Source: Sulfuricurvum sp.
Lineage (GTDB): Bacteria; Campylobacterota; Campylobacteria; Campylobacterales; Sulfurimonadaceae
NCBI GenBank assembly: GCA_030693335.1
Contig: JAUYAU010000011.1
Coordinates: 186,001-250,000, forward strand
Reading direction: 5' to 3'
Length of the DNA: 64,000 bases
Every line of letters starts with the position of its first letter. The first letter of the stretch is position 1. Below the pieces are notes generated by a model, which saw only the letters and a program-made list of their open reading frames with translations, did not search any database and was not told the origin of the DNA. A program made the translations under genes and the position numbers. Positions 33,900 through 42,021 of the stretch are shown one piece after another.

Positions 33900-34189
33900 C
33901 CTATAACCACCGCATTAATAATGTTCACCAAGATCACATCCAAAACCTGTAAAAGTATGATGAGAATCAAGGGAGCCAAATCCAGTCCGTTGAACACTGT
34001 GGGCATGATTTTGCGAACCAATCGATACGCAGGCTCGGTGAGTCGGTAGATGATTTGGACTATAGGGTTGTAAGGATCAGGACGGACCCATGTTAAGAGC
34101 GCACCGATGATAACGATCCAGATATAAACGGTGAGCAAAGAATGGACAATCCCTCCAAGACCACTTACAATTCCATCTATCGGATTCAT
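33896..34189 (-). CDS. YggT-family membrane protein
   Basis: 97 residues with two membrane helices (VYIWIVIIGALLTWV and LDLAPLILIILLQVLDVILVNI). The signature WVRPDPYNPIVQIIYRLTEPAYRLVRKIMP is that of YggT/CCB3 proteins, associated with cell division or cofactor-linked membrane roles. It is coupled by 4-bp overlaps to gltX and slt. Confidence 0.92.
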   Translation of the reverse strand: MNPIDGIVSGLGGIVHSLLTVYIWIVIIGALLTWVRPDPYNPIVQIIYRLTEPAYRLVRKIMPTVFNGLDLAPLILIILLQVLDVILVNIINAVVIG

Positions 34190-35484
34190 TTTACTACCTC
34201 TTTTAAATAATTTTTTAGATGCTCGTACAGATCACCCATTTCAGGGCCGTGTTCGCAGCCACCGATGAGAATACGCAACGGTTTAAAGAGATTTTTTCCC
34301 TTAAGTCCGCTGTGTTGTATTAAATAGGCTTTATACGATTCGTAATCGTCATAATGAGGGGCTTTGAGCGTCAAGTCGCGTAAAAGTTCAAACCCTTCTT
34401 TGTATTCGTCCGGAACAATTTTAGGAGAGAAAATGGCACTGATTTTAGATCGGAGTTCTTTGAGTGTTGGTGCTTCATCCAAAAAGAGTTTCGCTAATCT
34501 TCCAATCTCTTCATCTGCAAATCCGACGTAGCGTGAAAGCTCTTTTGGATCCATCATTTTGAGATGTTCACGATTGATAAATTTGAGTTTATCGATGTCA
34601 AAATGGGCAGGTGATTTTGAAATAGTGCTCAAATCAAACCAGCTGATTGCATTTTTTAGTGTAAAAATTTCATTGGGTGTTTTGTTACCGATCAAAATCA
34701 AATAATTCATAATGGCCTCAGGTATAAAGCCCTCTTCAAGAAGCCATTTTACACTGGAAGCATCATCTCGCTTGGACATTTTTTTGCCTTCATTATTCAA
34801 AATAATAGGCAAGTGGGCATACTCGATTTTTTTGTCATATCCCAGTGCCAGATGAATGGCGATTTGTTTTGGGGTATTGCTAAAATGATCTTCACCTCGG
34901 ATAATGAGGGAAACATCACTGAGCATATCATCCACGGCACACGCAAAATTGTAGGTTGGGTACTTGTCGGTACGCATGATGATAAAACTGTCAATGTCAT
35001 CAGGTGCAAATGAAGACTCTCCCTTGATAATATCATGTACGCTGATACTGTGAGACGGCTTTTTAATGCGAATGGTAAATGGGGCCATATTGTCGATCAC
35101 TTCTTCGGCATGAAGGTTTTCACAGGTGGCATCATATCGATAAGCTTGCTTGGCTTCTTTTGCGGTGTCACGTTTAGCTTCGAGTGTTTCGGGAGTACAA
35201 AAGCAGCTAAACGCTTTTTTGTCGTGTAAAAGCTGTAATGCCATAGCACGATGAAACTTTAAATTATTGCTTTGAAGCTGGTGCTCTTCGTGTTCAATTC
35301 CAAAAAGAGCCAAAAGTTCTAAGATTTCATTCTCTTTTCCCTCGATGTTGCGTTCTTTGTCGGTATCTTCGATACGTACCAGCAGGGGTTCATTTCGTTT
35401 TTTAGACATAATATGATTAAATAAAGCGACTCGAAGATTGCCAATGTGCATATCTCCTGTCGGGCTTGGGGCAAAGCGAAGCAT
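34186..35484 (-). CDS. gltX: Glutamyl-tRNA synthetase
   Basis: A 432-residue class I enzyme. HIGH motif: FAPSPTGDMHIGNLRVALFN; KMSKS: NEGKKMSKRDDASS. Campylobacterota often carry two GluRS, one charging tRNA-Glu and one tRNA-Gln for amidation. This copy resembles in size the second type, but the specificity cannot be read from sequence alone. AGGA precedes the ATG by 7 bases and yggT overlaps by 4 bp. Confidence 0.96.
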   Translation of the reverse strand: MLRFAPSPTGDMHIGNLRVALFNHIMSKKRNEPLLVRIEDTDKERNIEGKENEILELLALFGIEHEEHQLQSNNLKFHRAMALQLLHDKKAFSCFCTPETLEAKRDTAKEAKQAYRYDATCENLHAEEVIDNMAPFTIRIKKPSHSISVHDIIKGESSFAPDDIDSFIIMRTDKYPTYNFACAVDDMLSDVSLIIRGEDHFSNTPKQIAIHLALGYDKKIEYAHLPIILNNEGKKMSKRDDASSVKWLLEEGFIPEAIMNYLILIGNKTPNEIFTLKNAISWFDLSTISKSPAHFDIDKLKFINREHLKMMDPKELSRYVGFADEEIGRLAKLFLDEAPTLKELRSKISAIFSPKIVPDEYKEGFELLRDLTLKAPHYDDYESYKAYLIQHSGLKGKNLFKPLRILIGGCEHGPEMGDLYEHLKNYLKEVVK

Positions 35485-35526
35485 TATAATTCCTATAAAT
35501 ATTTTTGAAATTTTACCCTAATGCTC

Positions 35527-35532
35527 ATTATA
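35527..35532 (-). promoter_or_regulatory. Probable -10 element of the gltX operon
   Basis: TATAAT on the - strand in CATATAATGAG, 43 bases before gltX. No consensus -35 is seen. It would drive gltX-yggT-slt. Confidence 0.5.
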
Positions 35533-35615
35533 TGCGCATTTTAATCAATTTTTTACCCCAGTCTCCTAAGAACACGCTACAATAAAGTAATAATTTTACA
35601 ATAAAGAGTTTTTGT

Positions 35616-37481
35616 ATGCCGATAGAAAAGATTAGTAAATATACCAAATTTTTTGACCTATTGGTAATTGGGGAGGAAGAGAACTGCGGGTTTATTTGTG
35701 CTACAGGTTTGGAGTATTTTCGCACCATGCGCCGTATTGGTTTTTCTGAGATAACATCTGAAGCCTTGTCGTGTCATATTCTGATTATTAACGGCTCTTT
35801 AGCCAGTATATCTTCATCTACTGCACGTTCGTTGAGTGGGCATGTACAGCGTCTTGAAGCATTACTGCTCTCTGATGATGTAAATATTTCCTTGTATAAA
35901 GAAGCACTGCTTTTTAGAGCTGGGTATGTTGGAAAATACATTACCAATGAGCAAGAATTTGCCACAATGATGCTTTCTACATTGCCTAATACGATTAAAA
36001 AACATAATGAATCTTTAATCGTATTAAATTACAAACAGGTTGTGGACAATACATCCCATATGTATTGGATTTATCGCGGGAACAAAGGAATATTTGCCAA
36101 TGATGCGTTTAAGCAGTTTTATGGTCTTTCAGCACTCAATGCATTTGACGGTTCTGATGCCGCTATTTTTTTTAAACAGATTTCGACTCCTGAAATACGT
36201 GAACTGATTAATCATAGAAAAATTACCGAATCATTTTTAGTAGATGCGCATAAAATCAGTGACAGTGAAATATTAGTAGAGATGAGTCCCATAGGCGGAG
36301 CATTTAAAAAATCAGAAAAACTCTTTCTCAACCGGATTAATTTTATTGAAATTCTGAAAGATGCTTTTGTGGTACATAAGCAAGAGAGCGAACCGATCCC
36401 TGTCATTGTTATCATGATAGAAAATGAAGAAAAAGTCATTGAAGAATTCGGTGAAGATGTCTACAATGAGATATGCATACAAATTTTTGCTATGGCCAAA
36501 AAACATTTTAATGCTATGGCTAATATTGCGCTTTGGCATAAAGATGTATTCACTGTTATTGATGAAGGGGTTTCGCTGAATGAACTCAAGGAAAGTTTGG
36601 AACGGCTGCATGAAAATGTAGCTGCCCAAATTTCGGTGAATGGAGCGACTCCTATTCTGGATTCTTTTGTTATTGATATGTCTAAACTGGAATTGAATAA
36701 AGCGATTAATATTATTGACCATATCAACCAAAGAGAATTGATATCAAGTGATTTGTCTCATTTAGTCTATCACGAGATCTCTTTTGATGATAAATCACTG
36801 GACAGTAAAGATCAGGCTTTGCATTACTTGGAAAAGTTATTTTTATCAAAGTCACAAGTGAAGTTGCTTAATTTTTATAAAGGGATACGTATCAATACCA
36901 TAGGGCAAATTATAAAAATTGCAGATGGCATGGTGTATATGGCGATTGAAAAAATTCAAGGTTATGCAATGCAGGTTGAAAAAAGTATCGTTATTCAAGG
37001 GACAAATCTCCCGTTTGACATTGCAGCAGAGATCAAAATTGTGGATATTGGTAGAAAAATAGCGATTTTTCGAAATTTTGTCCCTTTAAGGGCATCTGCA
37101 AACAGTCGTCAACATATTCGCATTCAAAGCGACCACCGAATGCATCTCACCATGAATGCACTTAAAAATATGATTTCAGCTTCGATCTTGGATATTTCTA
37201 TCAAATCCATAGCCTGTAGAGTTAATAATGCAAGAGGTATCCCTCCCCTGGGAACTTTGGTGACTTTGCAATTCCATCTTCCCTCCAAGCGTTCGGAAGA
37301 TGGTGTGGTAAGTATGATAGTAACCGGAAATGTCGAGTTTATTAAGGATGAGGGTGAATATACAAAAGTAGTAGTCGTCCTTGATTTAGAAGAACCGTAT
37401 GAGAGCTTTTTGATCGAGTATCTTTATGCCAGACAGCAAGAACTTGTTAGTGAGATTAAGTCGATCGTCAGTAAGTTGTAA
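35616..37481 (+). CDS. Large PilZ-domain protein with degenerate signalling domains
   Basis: 621 residues. A response-regulator-like N-terminal part (about 10-110) lacks clear phosphoacceptor features. A middle segment (about 135-240, YWIYRGNKGIFANDAFKQFYGL) resembles PAS. A following region (about 255-345, VIVIMIENEEKVIEEFGEDVYNE) has the spacing of a GGDEF domain but no GGDEF motif. The C-terminus (about 490-615) is PilZ-like (SRQHIRIQSDHRMHL, SASILDISIKSIACRV, TKVVVVLDLEEP), with RxxxR replaced by a partial motif. It is probably a c-di-GMP effector or a former one. Confidence 0.7.
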   Translation: MPIEKISKYTKFFDLLVIGEEENCGFICATGLEYFRTMRRIGFSEITSEALSCHILIINGSLASISSSTARSLSGHVQRLEALLLSDDVNISLYKEALLFRAGYVGKYITNEQEFATMMLSTLPNTIKKHNESLIVLNYKQVVDNTSHMYWIYRGNKGIFANDAFKQFYGLSALNAFDGSDAAIFFKQISTPEIRELINHRKITESFLVDAHKISDSEILVEMSPIGGAFKKSEKLFLNRINFIEILKDAFVVHKQESEPIPVIVIMIENEEKVIEEFGEDVYNEICIQIFAMAKKHFNAMANIALWHKDVFTVIDEGVSLNELKESLERLHENVAAQISVNGATPILDSFVIDMSKLELNKAINIIDHINQRELISSDLSHLVYHEISFDDKSLDSKDQALHYLEKLFLSKSQVKLLNFYKGIRINTIGQIIKIADGMVYMAIEKIQGYAMQVEKSIVIQGTNLPFDIAAEIKIVDIGRKIAIFRNFVPLRASANSRQHIRIQSDHRMHLTMNALKNMISASILDISIKSIACRVNNARGIPPLGTLVTLQFHLPSKRSEDGVVSMIVTGNVEFIKDEGEYTKVVVVLDLEEPYESFLIEYLYARQQELVSEIKSIVSKL

Positions 37482-37493
37482 AATAGAGAAATT

Positions 37494-38456
37494 TTAATGG
37501 TCGTAATGATGACTGTGTCCGTTACAATGGAGGTTATTTTCTCCGGCATATTTATGTGTTTCAGGCTGAAGCAGGATATGCGTGGCTCCAGCGTGTGAGA
37601 GGTCATTCCGAAGTTCCTCGATGATACGTTCTACCTTGGCAAGACTCAATGTATCCTCCAGTACGATGTGAGCAGAAAAATAGTATTCACGGCTGGAAGG
37701 GCGTATGAGATGAACATCATGTATTTCCAAAACTTGTGAATTTTTCATAATGATGTTTAAAAATTTAGCAACGGTTTTGGGATTGGTACGATCCATAAGA
37801 CTGGAAAAAGATTGTGAGATAAGTTTTGCACTGGCGATCAAAATCACTGCGGCAAATATCAGCGAGAGAACCGAATCGATCCACGGAATCCCCCACAAAA
37901 TCATAGCCCCTCCACCCAATACGACTGCAAGGGATAAAATTGCATCGCTTGCCATATGCCAAAAAGCGGCACGGACATTGAGATCTTGGTGATGGTGCGC
38001 ATCGTCGTTTTCATCGTGGGTATGCACATGGGCATGACCGCCTAAAATCACCGCGCTTGCCGTATTGACAACCAATGCGATACTCGCCGTAATCATTGTG
38101 AGCCATCCATCCACTGGCAGAGGGTGAAGTAGACGATCCACTGCTTCAACCGCAACCCAGATCATCAAGAGGGATAAAAAACCTGCGTTGATGAATGTCG
38201 CCATCATTTCAGAACGGACGTATCCATAGGTCATTGTAGGTGTAGCAGGACGTGCTCCAAGACCCAGAGCAATGGCCGTTACCACAAGAGCCAATACATC
38301 ACTTAGGTTGTGCCATGCATCAGAGAGTAGGGCAAGTGAGCCACTGATAACTCCAACAGTACTTTCGATGATGACGATGGCTACGTTTAGGAAAATGACT
38401 AACATAACTTTACGTTGGTCGTGAGTGAGGTTTTGAAAAAATGAAGTTTGTTTCAT
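37494..38456 (-). CDS. Cation diffusion facilitator exporter
   Basis: A 320-residue CDF transporter with six membrane helices. Metal sites: SDAWHNLSDVLAL (HxxxD) in TM2 and MASDAILSLAVVLGG (HxxSD-type) in TM5. A His-rich loop HAHVHTHDENDDAHHHQD lies between TM4 and TM5 and a His-rich tail LHCNGHSHHYDH at the end, typical of ZitB/CzcD zinc or cadmium/cobalt exporters. It is the last gene of the arsenic/thiol run, 9 bp after the thioredoxin gene. Confidence 0.94.
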   Translation of the reverse strand: MKQTSFFQNLTHDQRKVMLVIFLNVAIVIIESTVGVISGSLALLSDAWHNLSDVLALVVTAIALGLGARPATPTMTYGYVRSEMMATFINAGFLSLLMIWVAVEAVDRLLHPLPVDGWLTMITASIALVVNTASAVILGGHAHVHTHDENDDAHHHQDLNVRAAFWHMASDAILSLAVVLGGGAMILWGIPWIDSVLSLIFAAVILIASAKLISQSFSSLMDRTNPKTVAKFLNIIMKNSQVLEIHDVHLIRPSSREYYFSAHIVLEDTLSLAKVERIIEELRNDLSHAGATHILLQPETHKYAGENNLHCNGHSHHYDH

Positions 38457-38465
38457 GACGGTTAC

Positions 38466-38840
38466 TTAAATTTTATGTTTTGCCAAGAATTTTTTCAAAG
38501 CATCGGTCGTAAATCCACCGATATGGCGGTCAATCTCTTTTCCTGTACCGTCATAGATAATCTGCGTGGGGATCATCTGAATTTTCATTGTCCGTGCCGC
38601 GTCACGCTCTTTGCCAACATCGACAAAAAAGATTTTGCGGTCAGGATTGATTTGTTTTTCGCGGTAAAGGAGTTCTCCCATCTCTTTGCACGCATTGCAC
38701 ATAGTGGAACCCGCTTCTACCATCACTGTCTGACCACGGCCTATCTCCTGTTTGACAAGGGCATACGGATGAGGCTGAAGCTCAGCGGCGATGAGTGAGA
38801 GAGAAAGGGCAGTGAGTAGGGCAAAAAATTTCATGAACAT
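38466..38840 (-). CDS. Periplasmic thioredoxin-like protein
   Basis: 124 residues with an N-terminal signal (MFMKFFALLTALSLSLIAAE). The thioredoxin fold carries CNAC at 48-51 (STMCNACKEMG) and the cis-Pro loop MKIQMIPTQIIYD. It sits 4 bp after the CcdA-like gene, which would pass electrons across the membrane to it, in the manner of a split DsbD. Family is clear; the substrate is inferred. Confidence 0.88.
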   Translation of the reverse strand: MFMKFFALLTALSLSLIAAELQPHPYALVKQEIGRGQTVMVEAGSTMCNACKEMGELLYREKQINPDRKIFFVDVGKERDAARTMKIQMIPTQIIYDGTGKEIDRHIGGFTTDALKKFLAKHKI

Positions 38841-38844
38841 CCTT

Positions 38845-39549
38845 TTAAAGTTGTTGATAGGCTAAGGTAAAAAAGTAGATTCCAATACTGATGAGAGCAA
38901 GAGAAAAGAGTTTGGTCATCCAGTTTGTGATAAACGCTATTTTACCACTGCTGGCGACGCTTTGTGCAAAGCCTACTGATACACCTGCTGCGAGCAGAAG
39001 CAGTGAGTGCCCCAGAGCGAAAATAAGCACCAGTGCATACGCATACCACTGCGGGGCATTGGCGGCAACGGTAATGATTGCTACGAGAGGAGCGGATGCA
39101 CAGGGTGTTGATACGAGGCCAAACAGCATTCCGATCAATAGTGCTCCCACATAGCGCAGAGTGATGAGACGGCTCATCCATCGTGATTTATCGATCACTT
39201 CAGGCAAAACTCCTAGTGAATACAGCCCGATGGTGATAGCAGCGATCCCTCCTGCGATATACGCTTCCAACGGCGCAATTGAAAAAAAATACCCCATTTT
39301 TGCGACCATATAGGCGAGGATCGAAAAGCTTACCGCAACACCCAGCGCAAAGAGAGAGGCAAAGATATAGGTAAACCGTACCCGCTCTCTAGGATTCAAA
39401 TGCGAACTCATCCCCAGCGCACTACCGACTAGCAGAGGAACCGAAACAATAGAGCAGGGGGCGAGAGACGTAAGCGCTCCGATTCCGAATGCGGCGGCAA
39501 AGACGATCAGCCCATGCGTTTCGAGTAGAGATATAAAAAAGGCTTCCAC
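38845..39549 (-). CDS. CcdA/DsbD-beta type thiol electron-transfer membrane protein
   Basis: A 234-residue protein with six membrane helices. Two paired Cys sites lie in homologous half-repeats: LTSLAPCSIVSVPLLVG and LVSTPCASAPLVAI, the redox pair that relays electrons from cytoplasmic thioredoxin to the periplasm. It overlaps the small thioredoxin gene by 1 bp and precedes the periplasmic thioredoxin, forming a thiol relay in the arsenic locus. Confidence 0.93.
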   Translation of the reverse strand: MEAFFISLLETHGLIVFAAAFGIGALTSLAPCSIVSVPLLVGSALGMSSHLNPRERVRFTYIFASLFALGVAVSFSILAYMVAKMGYFFSIAPLEAYIAGGIAAITIGLYSLGVLPEVIDKSRWMSRLITLRYVGALLIGMLFGLVSTPCASAPLVAIITVAANAPQWYAYALVLIFALGHSLLLLAAGVSVGFAQSVASSGKIAFITNWMTKLFSLALISIGIYFFTLAYQQL

Positions 39550-39785
39550 TAGTGTGCTTTTATATACTCTACTATTTCATTAACATTGAGAGATTTTCCA
39601 GTGCTGAGGACTTTACCGTCGATTACGAGGGCAGGAGTGCTCATCACGCCGTATTCCATGATTTTCATAATATCTTCGACTTTTTCGATCTGAGCAAAGA
39701 TCCCGCTTTGCGCGACTGCTTGTTTAGTTGCTTCTTCGAGGGCTTTGCATTTAGAACAACCTGTTCCTAAAATTTCGATTTTCAT
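39549..39785 (-). CDS. Small thioredoxin/glutaredoxin-like redox protein
   Basis: 78 residues with CSKC at 10-13 (GTGCSKCKALEEAT) and cis-Pro loop GVMSTPALVIDGKV. This is the 'redox-active disulfide protein 2' family often coded next to ArsP-type permeases. It has no signal peptide. Tight spacing to the permease (9 bp) and CcdA-like gene (1-bp overlap) implies joint function. Confidence 0.92.
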   Translation of the reverse strand: MKIEILGTGCSKCKALEEATKQAVAQSGIFAQIEKVEDIMKIMEYGVMSTPALVIDGKVLSTGKSLNVNEIVEYIKAH

Positions 39786-39794
39786 GAGTTTCTC

Positions 39795-40751
39795 CTATAA
39801 TATGGCATTAAACAAATATCCTACACCGATTATACCCAGTGTTACCGTACCGAAAAATATGGCAATCAGTTTGAGCGACAATACCCGCTTCAAGATCATT
39901 GCTTCGGGTAAACTCAAAGCGACAACCGCCATCATAAACGATAGCGCCGTTCCTAGTAGCATCCCTTTTTGTGTGAGTACTTCGACGAGGGGCAAGACTC
40001 CTGCCGCATTGGAATACATTGGCACACCCATTATGACGCCGATGACAGGGGCATACCATGCGTTCCCTCCGGCATAATTGGTGATGAAATCCGCGGGAAC
40101 ATACCCATGAATAAATGCCCCGATACCCACACCAACGACTACATAGAGATAAATCTTTTTGAAGATATCTGCTGTGTAGTCCCATGCTTCACGCAAGCGG
40201 TGCCGAAATAGTGTTTCCTCTTTTTCATAAGAGATGTCGCTTAACGGTTTTACTTCGATTAGTACCTCTTTTTCCAGGTTCATCGCACCGATAATAAGTC
40301 CAGCAACAATTGCGATTAGAAGCCCGACGCTTACATAAAGGAGGGCGATTTTCCATCCAAATAGCGAAAGTAGCATGGCGATGACGACCGCGTCACTCAG
40401 TGGTGCTGATATGAGATAACTAAAAGTGACCCCCAAAGGGATGCGCGCTTGCAAAAATCCCAAAAACAGGGGGATCGCCGAGCAACTGCAAAAAGGGGTG
40501 ATAACCCCAAATACTGCCGCGAGTATATGACCAACAATCTTGTGTTTACCGCTGATGTAGGCACGGGCTTTTTCTATTGGAAAATAGTTACGCAATAGAG
40601 TAACTAGATAGATGATACTAATTAGGAGGATAAAAATTTTGATGGTGTCGTAGATGAAAAAGTGTACAGCGTCACCAAGGGGGCTTGGTTTTTGAAATTT
40701 GAGTATCTCAAAAACAAAAAAGCCGCTGAGGTTCTCCCACCAATCAAACAC
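39795..40751 (-). CDS. ArsP/SO_0444-type permease (DUF318)
   Basis: A 318-residue membrane protein with about eight helices. The family motif TPFCSCSAIPLFLGFLQARI is intact, followed by TFSYLISAPLSDAVVIAMLL and the second-half repeat VIMGVPMYSNAAGVLPLVE. Members export trivalent organoarsenicals (ArsP) or copper/zinc. Beside ArsI-like and ArsC genes an arsenical is the likely substrate; this is inference. It overlaps arsC by 8 bp. Confidence 0.9.
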   Translation of the reverse strand: MFDWWENLSGFFVFEILKFQKPSPLGDAVHFFIYDTIKIFILLISIIYLVTLLRNYFPIEKARAYISGKHKIVGHILAAVFGVITPFCSCSAIPLFLGFLQARIPLGVTFSYLISAPLSDAVVIAMLLSLFGWKIALLYVSVGLLIAIVAGLIIGAMNLEKEVLIEVKPLSDISYEKEETLFRHRLREAWDYTADIFKKIYLYVVVGVGIGAFIHGYVPADFITNYAGGNAWYAPVIGVIMGVPMYSNAAGVLPLVEVLTQKGMLLGTALSFMMAVVALSLPEAMILKRVLSLKLIAIFFGTVTLGIIGVGYLFNAIL

Positions 40752-41148
40752 ACAGTTCCTTTTTCACAATCGGTAGAAGTTCAGCTTCGATTAGATCAAG
40801 TGTTTTTGCATACTCTTCTACTTCTTTACCGCTAGGATCTTCAAAAGATACATGGATGGTTTTGGTGGCCTTTGGGAACATTGGACACGTCTCATGAGCA
40901 TGATCACAGACAGTGACGACAAGATCAAACGGTGTATCGATGACCGTATCGATCACTTTGGAGTGGTATTCCTCTCTCCAGTAACCACGTGACTCCAGTA
41001 GAGCTTTGGCATTGGGATTAACTTTACCGCTGGCTTTGACACCCGAACTTTGAGCGAATACACAATCTCCTATTTTAGCATTGATAAGCGCTTCAGCCAT
41101 GATAGAGCGGCAGCTGTTGCCCGTACAGAGGATTAAGACGTTTTTCAT
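40744..41148 (-). CDS. arsC: Arsenate reductase, low-molecular-weight phosphatase type
   Basis: 134 residues with the P-loop LCTGNSCRSIMAEAL (C8-x5-R14) and VTVCDHAHETCPMFP, which carries the resolving thiols of the thioredoxin-linked ArsC class. It reduces arsenate to arsenite for efflux. It overlaps arsR by 4 bp and the permease by 8 bp. Confidence 0.95.
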   Translation of the reverse strand: MKNVLILCTGNSCRSIMAEALINAKIGDCVFAQSSGVKASGKVNPNAKALLESRGYWREEYHSKVIDTVIDTPFDLVVTVCDHAHETCPMFPKATKTIHVSFEDPSGKEVEEYAKTLDLIEAELLPIVKKELCV

Positions 41149-41462
41149 AATTTACATTCTCCTGTTTGTTTGATGAGTGGGGGAAGATCGATTCCCAACG
41201 TAGTTATTTCTTCCAGTGCTTGGAGGCGAAAACGATCCAGTGGCGAACGTATCGTATAATAGGCCCACGTCCCCTGACGATCGACGCGTAAAAATCCCGC
41301 TTCTTTGAGGATTTTAAGGTGGCGTGAGAGACGTGATTGTATCATCCCAAAACTCTCCTGCAGATCACAGACACACAGCGGACCGTGGAGATTTAAAAAT
41401 GCTAAAAGCTTGATACGGGTTTCGTCATTCAAAGCCGATACGGTTTCTAAAAAGGTTTCCAT
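41145..41462 (-). CDS. arsR: ArsR-family arsenite-responsive repressor
   Basis: A 105-residue winged-helix repressor. The arsenite-site motif is LCVCDLQ (C30-V-C32) on helix alpha3, followed by the recognition helix QSRLSRHLKILKEAGFLRV. A further Cys in the tail (GECKL) may complete a three-thiol site. It starts 4 bp after the ArsI-like gene and probably controls the dyad at 41969. Confidence 0.95.
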   Translation of the reverse strand: METFLETVSALNDETRIKLLAFLNLHGPLCVCDLQESFGMIQSRLSRHLKILKEAGFLRVDRQGTWAYYTIRSPLDRFRLQALEEITTLGIDLPPLIKQTGECKL

Positions 41463-41465
41463 GTG

Positions 41466-41924
41466 TTAGCTACAGCTTCCGCCCGTAGACCATTGACCGT
41501 TTTTGGAAAAGGATGGTTGACAACAACCTGTTCCACCGGTAAACTCATCCCCGCCGAATACTTCGATCTGTTCCATCGTATGGTAGTTTTCCCAGATGAT
41601 ATTTTGGGGATCTTCGACCCAGTATTTTTTGCTGGATGCGTAACAACATGCGGCTTCTTCTTGTTTCTCACCCATCACATTTCCTTCAACTAGACGTTGC
41701 TCGATTACTTCAAGCGCTTCGTCACTGTCCACTTGGATGCCTAGATGGTTAAGTCCGATTTTATCACGGCCGCTGGAAATGGCAAAATTAATGTACGGAT
41801 CATCGAGAAGCCATTGGAGGTAATCCTCTTTGACTTTGGTCGGTTCACTCCCAAATAACGTGGTGTAAAATTGACGGTTTTTCTCGAGGTCTTTGACGCT
41901 AATATGAAGATGCAAACGTTTCAT
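41466..41924 (-). CDS. arsI: ArsI/CadI-type vicinal-oxygen-chelate protein
   Basis: A 152-residue VOC dioxygenase fold. Candidate iron ligands are H7 (LHLHISV), H60 (LNHLGIQV) and E112 (NIIWEN), with vicinal Cys93-Cys94 (EAACCYAS) as in C-As lyases that break methyl- and aromatic arsenicals. The C-terminus has additional thiols (GCCQPS, GGSCS). CadI-type proteins share this fold, so arsenic versus cadmium use is not proven. First gene of the - strand operon. Confidence 0.85.
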   Translation of the reverse strand: MKRLHLHISVKDLEKNRQFYTTLFGSEPTKVKEDYLQWLLDDPYINFAISSGRDKIGLNHLGIQVDSDEALEVIEQRLVEGNVMGEKQEEAACCYASSKKYWVEDPQNIIWENYHTMEQIEVFGGDEFTGGTGCCQPSFSKNGQWSTGGSCS

Positions 41925-41968
41925 AATGACTCCTTGATTTTATGAAAGTGTAACGAAATAAAAATAAT

Positions 41969-41988
41969 ATATCAAGATATATTGATAT
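41969..41988. promoter_or_regulatory. ArsR-type operator dyad between divergent ars genes
   Basis: A perfect inverted repeat ATATCAA-N6-TTGATAT in the 97-bp gap between the ArsI-like gene (-) and the ArsB/NhaD permease (+). Its position lets one repressor control both directions. A GATACAAT -10-like box for the permease lies just to its right at 41992-41999. Confidence 0.72.
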
Positions 41989-42021
41989 TATGATACAATT
42001 CATCAAAATAAGTTTTGGAGA

